A stretch of 29,247 bases of DNA from SAT2750 sp964476375 (GTDB lineage Bacteria; Planctomycetota; Planctomycetia; Pirellulales; Pirellulaceae). The DNA lies in NCBI GenBank assembly GCA_964476375.1, contig CAYYZW010000035.1:1-29247 (forward strand), written 5' to 3'. Of the stretch, positions 1 through 7,323 are shown in pieces (position 1 is the first letter of the stretch; each line of letters opens with the position of its first letter). A program made the position numbers and the translations under genes. The notes below the pieces were generated by a model, which was given only the letters and a program-made list of their open reading frames with translations, was not told the DNA's origin and did no database searches.

Positions 1-268
1 GCTTCTGCTGGCAGATCCGTGTGACCTGTTCGGCCGCCTCGGGTATGGAGAAGTCAATCACCACTTCGACGTCCCCATCCAGCGTTTCCGAGAGCGGCAC
101 ATCGGCCTTCTCGACACCTGCCACCAGGCCTGCATCGTCCCCCAGTCGCGGATGGCCCGGGTACTCCAGGGCGGCAGCGACTTGAAGCTCACTGTCCTGG
201 CTTGCCAGTGCCACGAGCCTCTGCCCCATACGACCGGCTGCACCATGGATTGCAATTGGTAATACCAT
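1..268 (-). CDS. dapB: 4-hydroxy-tetrahydrodipicolinate reductase, N-terminal part (cut by window edge)
   Basis: DapB reduces 4-hydroxy-tetrahydrodipicolinate with NAD(P)H in the diaminopimelate/lysine pathway in the cytosol. Only about the first 89 residues are present; the rest lies left of the window. The N-terminus shows the Rossmann-fold signature of the family (IHGAAGRMGQRL, residues 7-18), then an acidic residue after the second strand (ALEYPGHP) and, near the window edge, VVIDFS followed by PEAAE, the usual second conserved block. The ATG at 268 is preceded by GAGGAA with a 3-base gap, which supports this start. It lies 93 bases downstream of thrC on the same strand, so the two may be co-transcribed; both use aspartate-family intermediates. 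No terminator is evident between them. The catalytic His/Lys region is outside the window and cannot be checked. Confidence 0.88.
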   Translation of the reverse strand, partial: MVLPIAIHGAAGRMGQRLVALASQDSELQVAAALEYPGHPRLGDDAGLVAGVEKADVPLSETLDGDVEVVIDFSIPEAAEQVTRICQQK

Positions 269-361
269 CGGTTCCTCAAATCAACTCGTCAGGGTCTTCC
301 TGGAACGGTGACCCGGAAGATCTGCTCCAGCATTCAACTGTGTACGGTCACGCCCGACGCG

Positions 362-1741
362 TCAACTGTAGAGACGGATTGCCTTGATGATCTCGGACAA
401 CTCGTTGGCGACCGAAACCGCACGATTGGCATAAGAAGCACGACTCACACCCCGGCTGCCCAGGACCTGGTTGAACTGGTCCTGGTCGGTCGTGTGATAG
501 GCCACGGTGGCCGTTGGATCCTTGAGCAGGTGTCCGGTGAGAATACAGGCAACCCGGTCCCCAGGTCCAATGGTCCCGTCCCGTCTCAGCAGGCGGGCTC
601 CCGCCACGGTTGCCGCACTGGCAGGTTCGCAGCCAAGTCCACCACTTGCCACCTGTGCCTTGGCGTCCATGATCTCCTGGTCCGAGACACTGACCACCAC
701 TCCACGACAGGTATCCAGGGCTCGAAGGCACTTGACCAGGTTCACGGGCCGGTTGATTTCAATGGCACTTGCGATCGTTGAGGCCTTGCGGTTTTCCACG
801 TCGAGCCCCGCGTAATAATCACTGATCTTGGCATGGTCAACATGGCCATCATTCCAGCGAAGTCCCTGTCCGTTGTAGAGCCTGTCAAGGGTGTCCGCTC
901 CCTTCGCATTGATCACGGCCAGTCGGGGGATCCGGTCTATCAGCCCCAGCTGGTGCAGTTCGGCAAAGGCCTTGCCAAAGGCACTGGAATTGCCCAGGTT
1001 TCCGCCAGGCACGACGATCCAGTCGGGGACTTTCCAGTCAAGCCCTTCCAGCACCCGGTACATGATGGTCTTCTGCCCTTCCAGTCGGAACGGGTTAATA
1101 CTGTTAACCAGGTAGATTCCCAGCTCCTGGCAGACCTCCCTGACGCGTTGCATGGCATCGTCAAAATCGCCGCTGATCTGCACCGTGAGGGCACCATAGT
1201 CAAGTGCCTGGGCAAGCTTGCCAAAAGCAATCTTTCCGCTTCCCACAAAGATGACCGCTTTCATCATCCGTGTCACGGCCGAATACATGGCAAGAGAAGC
1301 GCTGGTATTGCCCGTCGACGCACAGGCGGCCTTGCTGGCACCGATCGAACAGGCATGGCTAAAAGCAGCTGCCATGCCATTGTCCTTGAAGCTTCCGGAT
1401 GGATTCATCCCCTCGTACTGCAGGAACAGGCAGCCGGGTTGAAGCCCGACAAACTGTCCCACCCGGTCGGCCTCCTGGAGGATTGTCTGACCCTCCCCGA
1501 TCGTGACGACTTTTTCGAGCGGAACAAACGGCAATAATTCGTGGAAACGCCAGAGCCCACTAAAACGCGCTGGATCATCTCTTTTCGACCAGAATTTTTC
1601 AAAGTCTGCCAGCTTGCCCGGAAGCGGGACGCGGTCCCACTGGTAGACAATATCCAGAAGCGAGCCACAGGTCGGGCAGCCAACGTGGACTTCCTCCACC
1701 CCGAATGTCTGTCCACAATCCGTGGCGATGCACTTTTGCAA
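362..1741 (-). CDS. thrC: Threonine synthase (PLP-dependent)
   Basis: ThrC converts O-phosphohomoserine to threonine with pyridoxal phosphate. From the TTG at 1741 the protein has 459 residues. Near the N-terminus four cysteines (C4, C9, C22, C25) form a zinc-ribbon-like extension found in many bacterial threonine synthases. The PLP lysine is K119 in the motif PSGSFKDNGM, followed by a glycine/serine-rich stretch (CASTGNTSASLA) and the phosphate-binding region VPGGNLGNSSAFGK. The start is uncertain. The reading frame continues about 17 codons upstream of 1741 before an in-frame TGA, and contains no ATG or GTG; the choices are TTG at 1741, a CTG two codons earlier, or an ATT further up that has an AAGG 8 bases before it. 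The gene is transcribed away from lspA and is followed by dapB. Confidence 0.93.
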   Translation of the reverse strand: MQKCIATDCGQTFGVEEVHVGCPTCGSLLDIVYQWDRVPLPGKLADFEKFWSKRDDPARFSGLWRFHELLPFVPLEKVVTIGEGQTILQEADRVGQFVGLQPGCLFLQYEGMNPSGSFKDNGMAAAFSHACSIGASKAACASTGNTSASLAMYSAVTRMMKAVIFVGSGKIAFGKLAQALDYGALTVQISGDFDDAMQRVREVCQELGIYLVNSINPFRLEGQKTIMYRVLEGLDWKVPDWIVVPGGNLGNSSAFGKAFAELHQLGLIDRIPRLAVINAKGADTLDRLYNGQGLRWNDGHVDHAKISDYYAGLDVENRKASTIASAIEINRPVNLVKCLRALDTCRGVVVSVSDQEIMDAKAQVASGGLGCEPASAATVAGARLLRRDGTIGPGDRVACILTGHLLKDPTATVAYHTTDQDQFNQVLGSRGVSRASYANRAVSVANELSEIIKAIRLYS

Positions 1742-1969
1742 ACCCAGGTCGGTTAACGGTGCAATACTAATCGCCTTGATCCCTTCAGGTTTTCATCTGT
1801 CGCAGGAAAAGCCCCGGACGCCTGCCAACCACCCCCACGGGGCCAGTTTATTCCAGCCCCCTGTTTTCTTCAAGCTTTCCCAACCGGCCGGCCGCAGGTG
1901 GAAAAGCACCTCCTGTCGCCCGCTTCTGGGCTTGTACGAATCGGGAGGCCAAACTACCGTTTGCTTCAT

Positions 1970-1995
1970 GGCCGGGGGGACTTTGCCTCCTGGCC
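1970..1995 (+). promoter_or_regulatory. Stem-loop in the thrC-lspA intergenic region, upstream of lspA
   Basis: The 291-base gap between the divergent thrC and lspA genes holds no gene I can support. It contains a strong potential hairpin: GGCCGGGGGG (1970-1979) pairs with CCTCCTGGCC (1986-1995) over 10 base pairs, two of them G-U on the plus-strand RNA, with loop ACTTTG. It ends 37 bases before the lspA start. No T-run follows, so it is not a standard terminator; it could be a leader structure or chance in GC-rich DNA. No convincing -35/-10 pair was found in this gap. Confidence 0.3.
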
Positions 1996-2032
1996 GGTGT
2001 TACCAGCGCCAGTCCCAGGCAGAAGGCCTGTC

Positions 2033-2632
2033 GTGAAGAGCCCGAAAAAGAAACAGCCTGCACAATCGCCACCGGACAGTCCGGCTCCCGGCCGAACCCG
2101 GAAACGGATATTCCTGTTCCTCGGGATCGCGATCGCCGGATGCCTGCTGGACCTGTTTACCAAGCAGGTGATGTTTGACTGGCTCAAGCTTCCTGGCCAC
2201 CCCGACTCCAGGACCTACTGGGTGGTCGAGGATTTTTTCGGCTTCCAGACAGCGGTCAACCAGGGAGCCCTGTTCGGACTTGGCCAGGGGTTCACCACGG
2301 TCTTTCGCCTTGTTTCCGTCCTTGCCACCGGACTGATCGTGGTCTGGATGTGTCGTGGTGCCAGCGAGAATCTACTCCTGACCGTCGCCCTGGCCTTGAT
2401 TACCGCCGGCATCCTCGGCAATCTCTATGACCGCTTTGGTTTCTGGCACGAGAATAACATCGCCGATCATTACCGCCATGGTGTAAGGGACTGGATTCTT
2501 TTCCGCTTCGGATCGTATACCTGGCCGAACTTTAACCTGGCAGACAGCTTCCTTGTATGTGGAGCCGGAATGCTGGTTTTCGAAGCGGTCTTTCGTCCGG
2601 TACATCCAGCAACCGATGAAGAAGACAGCTAA
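2033..2632 (+). CDS. lspA: Lipoprotein signal peptidase (signal peptidase II)
   Basis: LspA cleaves the signal peptide of diacylglyceryl-modified prolipoproteins within the inner membrane. I chose GTG 2033: AAGG lies 6 bases upstream and it gives 199 residues, close to the usual length; the frame is open further upstream, but that extension looks non-coding. Residues 1-25 are a basic, proline-rich cytoplasmic tail, followed by four hydrophobic segments (about 26-44, 80-106, 113-129, 170-186). Family motifs are visible: NQGALFGL (76-83), GNLYDR (129-134), and the two catalytic aspartates expected at D153 (in GVRDW) and D171 (in FNLADS). The stretch between GNLYDR and D153 is slightly longer than usual. 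hisN begins 32 bases downstream on the same strand. A lipobox protein at 17444 in this window is a likely substrate. Confidence 0.93.
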   Translation: MKSPKKKQPAQSPPDSPAPGRTRKRIFLFLGIAIAGCLLDLFTKQVMFDWLKLPGHPDSRTYWVVEDFFGFQTAVNQGALFGLGQGFTTVFRLVSVLATGLIVVWMCRGASENLLLTVALALITAGILGNLYDRFGFWHENNIADHYRHGVRDWILFRFGSYTWPNFNLADSFLVCGAGMLVFEAVFRPVHPATDEEDS

Positions 2633-2664
2633 AGCAATTCGTTCCCCGATAAAGCAGATACACC

Positions 2665-3477
2665 ATGCCTGTCCCCGCTGACGATATTACCGGCCGGCTC
2701 TCGCTTGCGGTAGAGATTTCCAGGCAGGCTGGCCAGCTCACGCTGGAATATTTTCAGGACGGCACACTGGCCGTTGAGCAGAAGGACGACCAGTCCCCGG
2801 TGACACGGGCGGACCGGGAAGCGGAAATTCTTCTCCGCCAGGCAATCCAGGCCGCTTTTCCCGATGATGCAATCCATGGCGAAGAACTCGATGACCATCC
2901 GGGGAGCAGTGACTACCGCTGGATCCTCGATCCCATTGATGGCACCAAGTCATTTATCAGCGGAGTCCCGCTTTACACCACTCTGGTCGGAGTCCTCTAC
3001 CAGCAGCGACCGGTGATTGGTGTCATCTCGGCACCGGCGCTGGGGGAACTGGTCCATGCAGCCCAGGGACAGGGGGCCTGGTTTGAACAGCAGGGTGAGC
3101 CGCTCTGCCGGGCAGAGGTCCGGCCAGCCGACTCCCTGGCAAAGGCCTGTTTCGTCACAACACAAGTGGATTCCTTCGCCGCCAGGGATGCTGCCGACGC
3201 ATACCGGCAACTGGAAGCGAGTACCGCCATCACCCGCACCTGGGGAGACGGCTATGGTTACATGCTGGTCGCCACGGGCCGGGCAGACGTGATGGTCGAC
3301 CCGCTCATGAACCTCTGGGATGCCGCGGCCATTGCCCCGGTGATCGAGGAAGCGGGCGGTGTTTTCTGTGACTGGCAGGGGGTACGAACAATCGAGCACG
3401 GCGAGGGGCTGGCCACCTGTCCCCAGCTGCTGGAGAACGTGCTGGCGATCACTCGTCAATTCCCAGCGCCTTGCTGA
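2665..3477 (+). CDS. hisN: Inositol-monophosphatase-family phosphatase, HisN-type histidinol-phosphatase
   Basis: This is a 270-residue member of the Mg-dependent IMPase superfamily. Metal-binding motifs are present: GEELDD (72-77), DPIDGTKSF (89-97) and WDAAAIAPVIEEAGG (218-232). The stretch GDGYGYMLVATGRADVMVDP before the WD motif matches, as I recall it, the HisN-type histidinol-phosphatase subgroup more closely than SuhB or CysQ, so the likely reaction is histidinol phosphate to histidinol in histidine synthesis. The substrate is inferred from motif similarity only; no other his gene is nearby. The ATG at 2665 lacks a clear Shine-Dalgarno sequence. The gene probably shares a transcript with lspA, and its last 29 bases overlap the end of the convergent gene on the other strand. 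Confidence 0.82.
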   Translation: MPVPADDITGRLSLAVEISRQAGQLTLEYFQDGTLAVEQKDDQSPVTRADREAEILLRQAIQAAFPDDAIHGEELDDHPGSSDYRWILDPIDGTKSFISGVPLYTTLVGVLYQQRPVIGVISAPALGELVHAAQGQGAWFEQQGEPLCRAEVRPADSLAKACFVTTQVDSFAARDAADAYRQLEASTAITRTWGDGYGYMLVATGRADVMVDPLMNLWDAAAIAPVIEEAGGVFCDWQGVRTIEHGEGLATCPQLLENVLAITRQFPAPC

Positions 3478-4855
3478 CTTCCACATCCAGTTTCTTCAGG
3501 CCCCGTTCCCGATCCACCTCGTAGAACCCGACGTGGTAGTGGACGACCTTCCCCTGCTTATCGAGCACCAGGAAAAGCGGCAACCTGGCACCGGCCGCCC
3601 GCGGATCGCCAAGCACTTTTCGCAAGTACGATTCACCGTCGACCAGCATCGGGTAACTGATGTTCATGAAAGAAACAAATTTCCGTGCACTCTGGATCGT
3701 CCGCTGCCGTAGCGTCTCATCATCCAGCTTCGCGGCCGCCACCACCCCGAAAACTTTCAACCCCTTGGAACTGTACTTTCGATAAAGAAAATCGAGGTAT
3801 CCAACCTGTCCGTACGGTTCCCGCAGCGGCTTGTCCTGGTATTCCCAGAAGTGCAAGACAACAACGCCATCACGCAGCTGCTCATCGGAAAACTCGCTCC
3901 CTCGCAATGCCAGGAAACCGGTCTTGGAAAGTGCTTTCCCCATCGACCTGCTTTCCAGCAGAGCAACTCCTCCGCTCCGGCCTTTCTGGTCACGGGCATC
4001 CTGACGGGCACGCAGGGCAATCGCTGCCAGCGGGGTATCGGTTACCGATGCAGTCGCATCTTCCAGGCCCGCCCGAAGCAGCTTGAGCTGGTCTTCATTC
4101 CAGGTGAGTTCCGTGCCTCGCGCATCGCTGGTCAATTCATCACGAAGCACCAGCAGTTGATCAAAAGCCGACACCGACTTCTTCAGTGCCTCGCTGCTGA
4201 GCTGCTGCTGCTTTTTAAGCTGCAAGGAAAGTTCATGTTCCTTGCCCATGCCAAGAAAAACGGTCTCGGTCAATCTAACCAGGTGTTCTGTTTCAGGTTG
4301 CAGGTAGAGTGTCCGCTTGACGCCAAAAGCATTCATGGCGATCAACTGCCGGGCCGGCTGGTTTCGAATTTTCTGCAGGCCGCCAACCTGGTAACGAAGT
4401 GGCCCCTGTTGCCAGGTCTGTCCTTCCTTGAGTGTGCCGGGTACCTGCAGGTAGGGGACAACAATCGAAACGGCATAAGCTGTCTCCTCGTGTTCATAGG
4501 CGAATGCAGGCTGGGAAAGCTCCGCCCGGTCACCTCCCAAAACACGGGGATTCTCTGAATCCGCTTTCCAGTCAATGCGACCAAGCTGGTAGGGCCAGGG
4601 GAGAGTGGCATTCCCCTCTTCATTGACCACCCAGTAGATCACCGCGTCCTTTCCCGACCCAGGGACCACCGTCAGGGTCAGGTCAAAATCCTTGCGGGTC
4701 GCAACCGGGTCACCCTGGTCGGCGATCATGGTCCCGTCATAGGTCAACTGGAGACCTTTTTCCTGACCGCCAGCGTTCGGGAGCAGGACAAACGTGGCCA
4801 GCACCAGGACGAAAACTCGACACAAGCACGCATAATACGGATATTGAAATCTCAT
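3449..4855 (-). CDS. Secreted protein with C-terminal TlpA/thioredoxin-like domain lacking redox cysteines
   Basis: A 468-residue protein. Residues 1-30 form a signal peptide (hydrophobic VFVLVLATFVLL, then NAGGQE), so it is exported. Residues about 31-200 are a beta-rich region with no domain I recognise, followed by a helical linker (about 205-290). From about residue 310 to the end it resembles TlpA/redoxin domains: a strand GVVVLHFWEYQDKPLREPYG where the active-site WCxxC would be, a strand KGLKVFGVVA, a helix region with FVSFMNISYPMLVDG, and the cis-proline-like LPLFLVLDKQGKVVHYHVGFY. The CxxC is absent, and I see no cysteine anywhere after the signal peptide, so it cannot be a thiol oxidoreductase of the usual kind. 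GGAGG lies 12 bases before the ATG at 4855. It is monocistronic and divergent from rpmB. Confidence 0.8.
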   Translation of the reverse strand: MRFQYPYYACLCRVFVLVLATFVLLPNAGGQEKGLQLTYDGTMIADQGDPVATRKDFDLTLTVVPGSGKDAVIYWVVNEEGNATLPWPYQLGRIDWKADSENPRVLGGDRAELSQPAFAYEHEETAYAVSIVVPYLQVPGTLKEGQTWQQGPLRYQVGGLQKIRNQPARQLIAMNAFGVKRTLYLQPETEHLVRLTETVFLGMGKEHELSLQLKKQQQLSSEALKKSVSAFDQLLVLRDELTSDARGTELTWNEDQLKLLRAGLEDATASVTDTPLAAIALRARQDARDQKGRSGGVALLESRSMGKALSKTGFLALRGSEFSDEQLRDGVVVLHFWEYQDKPLREPYGQVGYLDFLYRKYSSKGLKVFGVVAAAKLDDETLRQRTIQSARKFVSFMNISYPMLVDGESYLRKVLGDPRAAGARLPLFLVLDKQGKVVHYHVGFYEVDRERGLKKLDVEVSKALGIDE

Positions 4856-5003
4856 CGTCAGTCATTACCTCCCGGAAAAAGCCCACTGCCTTGGGAAAAA
4901 ACAAGATCGCATCAGGCTCCGCCCCTCCAGTCTAACGGTTTCCGTCCCCGCGGGCGAGAGACGGGTGGCTCCCGACTCCCTTTCCAGCTTATTGCCCAGG
5001 GGC

Positions 5004-5009
5004 TATACT
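5004..5009 (+). promoter_or_regulatory. Candidate -10 element of the rpmB promoter
   Basis: TATACT (5004-5009) matches five of six bases of the TATAAT consensus and lies 62 bases upstream of the rpmB ATG. The hexamer 17 bases further upstream (TTTCCA) is a poor -35. The rest of the 216-base divergent gap (4856-5071) shows no further gene. Confidence 0.35.
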
Positions 5010-5071
5010 GGCAGCTTATTCATACCACATGGCGGCAGTTCAAGCCGTTGGAAAAGAACAAGGGGATCGTG

Positions 5072-5332
5072 ATGGCTCGTGTTTGCCAATACTGTGGGAA
5101 ACGGACCCAGATGGGAAATTCCGTGAAAACACGGGGTAAGCCCAAGTACCTCGGTGGTGTCGGAACCAAGATCACGGGTATCACCCGGCGGAAATTCAAG
5201 CCCAACTTACAGAGTGTGAAGGTCGTGACAGAAGATGGTTCGACCAAGTCTGTCCGCGTCTGCACGCGGTGTCTGCGCAGCGGCGTTGTGGACAGGGCGG
5301 TCAAGCGACGGGCCTTTGAGTTAACCTCCTGA
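5072..5332 (+). CDS. rpmB: 50S ribosomal protein bL28 (zinc-type)
   Basis: bL28 is a small protein of the large ribosomal subunit. The product has 86 residues and carries two CxxC pairs, C5/C8 and C64/C67, the arrangement of the zinc-binding form. The N-terminal MARVCQYCGKR, the basic centre TGITRRKFKPNLQ and the C-terminal CTRCLRSGVVDRA are typical. The centre reads KPKYLGGVGTKITG instead of the SHANNKTKR-like stretch of E. coli bL28, a variant I associate with planctomycetes. The ATG at 5072 is chosen because AAGGGG lies 6 bases upstream; the frame is open further upstream but that part does not look like L28. It stands alone: the next gene, gatC, begins 141 bases later. Confidence 0.95.
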   Translation: MARVCQYCGKRTQMGNSVKTRGKPKYLGGVGTKITGITRRKFKPNLQSVKVVTEDGSTKSVRVCTRCLRSGVVDRAVKRRAFELTS

Positions 5333-5389
5333 TCCATCGCCAGGTCTGCCGTAAACGTTAAGATAAAGCGACCGGCCCGGACGCTTACC

Positions 5390-5421
5390 AGGCACCAGGC
5401 AACTGGTGTGTTCTTGTGCCT
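5390..5421 (+). terminator. Hairpin(s) between rpmB and gatC, possible weak terminator or attenuator
   Basis: CACCAG (5393-5398) and CTGGTG (5403-5408) form a perfect 6-bp stem closed by GCAA, a GNRA-type tetraloop, followed by the fairly T-rich TGTTCTTGTG. An outer pairing, AGGCAC (5390-5395) with GTGCCT (5416-5421), competes with or encloses the inner helix. This could end rpmB transcription or regulate entry into gatCAB. The T-run is too poor for a confident intrinsic terminator. Confidence 0.3.
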
Positions 5422-5473
5422 CGCGTTTCGGACCGGCCGACAGCCATCCGTTCTGACCAGGGAGGTTGCTTGC

Positions 5474-5764
5474 ATGCCCCTGTCTCGCAGTGATGTGGAA
5501 AAAATATCGCTGCTCGCCCGCCTGCAGCTAGGCGAGGACGAGCTTGAACAGATGACCGCGCAACTGCGCCAGATTGTGCAATACGTGGAGCAACTGTCTG
5601 ACCTGGACACCGACAACGTCGAACCGATGGCCCACACGCTGGACCTGCAGGACGTTCTCCGCCCGGACGAAAGATGCCCCAGCCTGCCTCGGTCGGAGGC
5701 TCTCGCCAATGCACCACGCCATGATGACGAGTACTACCGCGTTCCGGCAGTGCTCGGTGACTGA
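5474..5764 (+). CDS. gatC: Asp-tRNA(Asn)/Glu-tRNA(Gln) amidotransferase subunit C
   Basis: GatC is the small belt subunit that stabilises the GatA-GatB complex. The 96-residue product begins MPLSRSDVEKISLLARLQLGEDE, the conserved start of the family, followed by the helix QMTAQLRQIVQYVEQLSDLDTDNVEPMAH and the C-terminal DVLRPDE... YYRVPAVL typical of GatC. GGAGG lies 9 bases before the ATG at 5474, which fixes the start. It is the first gene of gatC-gatA-gatB; gatA begins 26 bases after its stop. Confidence 0.96.
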   Translation: MPLSRSDVEKISLLARLQLGEDELEQMTAQLRQIVQYVEQLSDLDTDNVEPMAHTLDLQDVLRPDERCPSLPRSEALANAPRHDDEYYRVPAVLGD

Positions 5765-5790
5765 ATACGAAAAGCAGCCAGGGCGTCGAC

Positions 5791-7323
5791 ATGGACCTGC
5801 ACCAGACATCCGCAACAGCAATTCTTGGCGAGCTCCGCTCCGGCAACTGTAGTTCGGCAGAGCTGACCCGTGCCTGCCTGGACCAGATTGACCGGCATGA
5901 TGAAAAAATCGGGGCTTTCCTGCATGTGGATGCGGAGGGCGCGATTGCCAGGGCAGAATCGATCGATCAACAACGTACCGCCGGCACACCACTGGGACCC
6001 CTGGCCGGGTTACCGGTGGCAATCAAGGATATTCTCTGTACCCGTGATGTCCCCACCACCTGTGGCTCACGAATGCTGGAAACGTACTGTCCTCCCTACA
6101 ATGCAACCGTCATCGACCGGCTGGAACAGGCCGGTGCCGTGCTCCTTGGCCGCACCAACATGGACGAGTTTGGCATGGGGAGTTCGACGGAAAACTCCGC
6201 CTACCAGCTGACACGAAACCCCTGGGATCCCGAACGGATTCCTGGTGGAAGCAGTGGTGGTTCAGCTGCCTGCCTGGCCTCCTCGATGGTTCCGCTCTCG
6301 ATCGGCACCGATACCGGGGGTTCCATCCGGCAGCCGGCGGCACTCTGTGGGGTGGTCGGGGTCAAGCCGAGCTACGGGCGGGTAAGTCGATACGGGCTGG
6401 TCGCCTATGCCAGTAGCCTGGACCAGGTCGGCCCGCTGGCCCGGACCGTGGAAGATGCGGCACTGCTGCTGGAAGTTCTCGCCGGTCACGATCCACGGGA
6501 CTCCACCTCGGCACCGATCGAGGTGCCCCGTTACAGTGATACTGTCGGCCAGCCGCTGGAGGGACTCCGCATCGGCCTGGTCAAAGAGCATTTTGGGGAG
6601 GGGCTGGATAACGAGATCGCCGGGGCCATCCAGCAGGCGATCCAGGTCTACGAGGCCCTTGGCGCGACGGTCCAGGAGATCTCGATGCCCCATGCCGGTT
6701 ACGGGGTGGCGACCTATTACATTATCGCTCCCTGCGAGGCATCCAGTAACCTGGCTCGTTACGATGGCGTGCATTATGGGTATCGGACAGAGACGCAGGC
6801 GATGCTCCAGGAGCTGGAAGAAGAGCGAGCACAGCGTCCTGCGGATACGGACAAGGAGAGTATCGATTCCGCACTGGTACGCATGTACCGGCGTTCCCGG
6901 GCAGAGGGCCTTGGAGCGGAGGTAAAAAGGCGGATCATGCTTGGCACCTATGCCCTGAGCGAAGGTTACTACGACGCCTATTATCTCAAGGCGCTCAAGG
7001 TGCGGCGGCTGATTCGGGGGGATTACGATGCAGCCTTTGGACAGGTCGACGTGATTGCCGGGCCGGTCACCTCCTCTCCTGCTTTCCGCTGTGGTGAGAA
7101 AACAGATGACCCCCTCTCGATGTACCTGGAAGACCTCTATACCGTCACCGCCAACCTGGCAGGAGTTGCGGGGATCTCGCTTCCCTGTGGTTTCACCCAG
7201 CACGGATTACCCATTGGCCTGCAGCTCCAGGCCGCTCCCTTCCAGGAGGAACGGCTGTTAAGGGCTGCTGCCATGTACCAGGCTGAGACCGACTGGCATA
7301 CCAGGAGGCCCCCCCTGGCATGA
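5791..7323 (+). CDS. gatA: Asp-tRNA(Asn)/Glu-tRNA(Gln) amidotransferase subunit A
   Basis: GatA is the amidase-family subunit that hydrolyses glutamine and feeds ammonia to GatB for conversion of mischarged Glu-tRNA(Gln) and/or Asp-tRNA(Asn). The 510-residue protein carries the complete amidase-signature Ser-cisSer-Lys triad: K79 in PVAIKD, S154 in PGGSSGGSAA and S178 in GTDTGGSIRQPA, the same numbering I recall for Staphylococcus aureus GatA. Other family blocks are present: GRTNMDEFGMGSSTENSA (120-137), SYGRVSRYGLVAYASSLDQ, and the C-terminal NLAGVAGISLPCG. The stop codon overlaps the gatB start by four bases (ATGA at 7320-7323), indicating translational coupling. Confidence 0.97.
   Translation: MDLHQTSATAILGELRSGNCSSAELTRACLDQIDRHDEKIGAFLHVDAEGAIARAESIDQQRTAGTPLGPLAGLPVAIKDILCTRDVPTTCGSRMLETYCPPYNATVIDRLEQAGAVLLGRTNMDEFGMGSSTENSAYQLTRNPWDPERIPGGSSGGSAACLASSMVPLSIGTDTGGSIRQPAALCGVVGVKPSYGRVSRYGLVAYASSLDQVGPLARTVEDAALLLEVLAGHDPRDSTSAPIEVPRYSDTVGQPLEGLRIGLVKEHFGEGLDNEIAGAIQQAIQVYEALGATVQEISMPHAGYGVATYYIIAPCEASSNLARYDGVHYGYRTETQAMLQELEEERAQRPADTDKESIDSALVRMYRRSRAEGLGAEVKRRIMLGTYALSEGYYDAYYLKALKVRRLIRGDYDAAFGQVDVIAGPVTSSPAFRCGEKTDDPLSMYLEDLYTVTANLAGVAGISLPCGFTQHGLPIGLQLQAAPFQEERLLRAAAMYQAETDWHTRRPPLA

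Noticed and set aside
3851..4558. 235-codon plus-strand frame opposite the cysteine-less TlpA-like gene
   Set aside because: No signal, domain or ribosome binding site; the minus-strand frame has a signal peptide and a thioredoxin-like domain.
5029..5142. Short upstream ORF overlapping the start of rpmB in another frame
   Set aside because: No Shine-Dalgarno before its ATG, and the product (about 37 residues) is an out-of-frame reading of the bL28 leader and start.
6262..7203. 313-codon minus-strand frame within gatA
   Set aside because: Opposite conserved GatA sequence, with no family features; a similar shadow exists in gatB (7137-8066).
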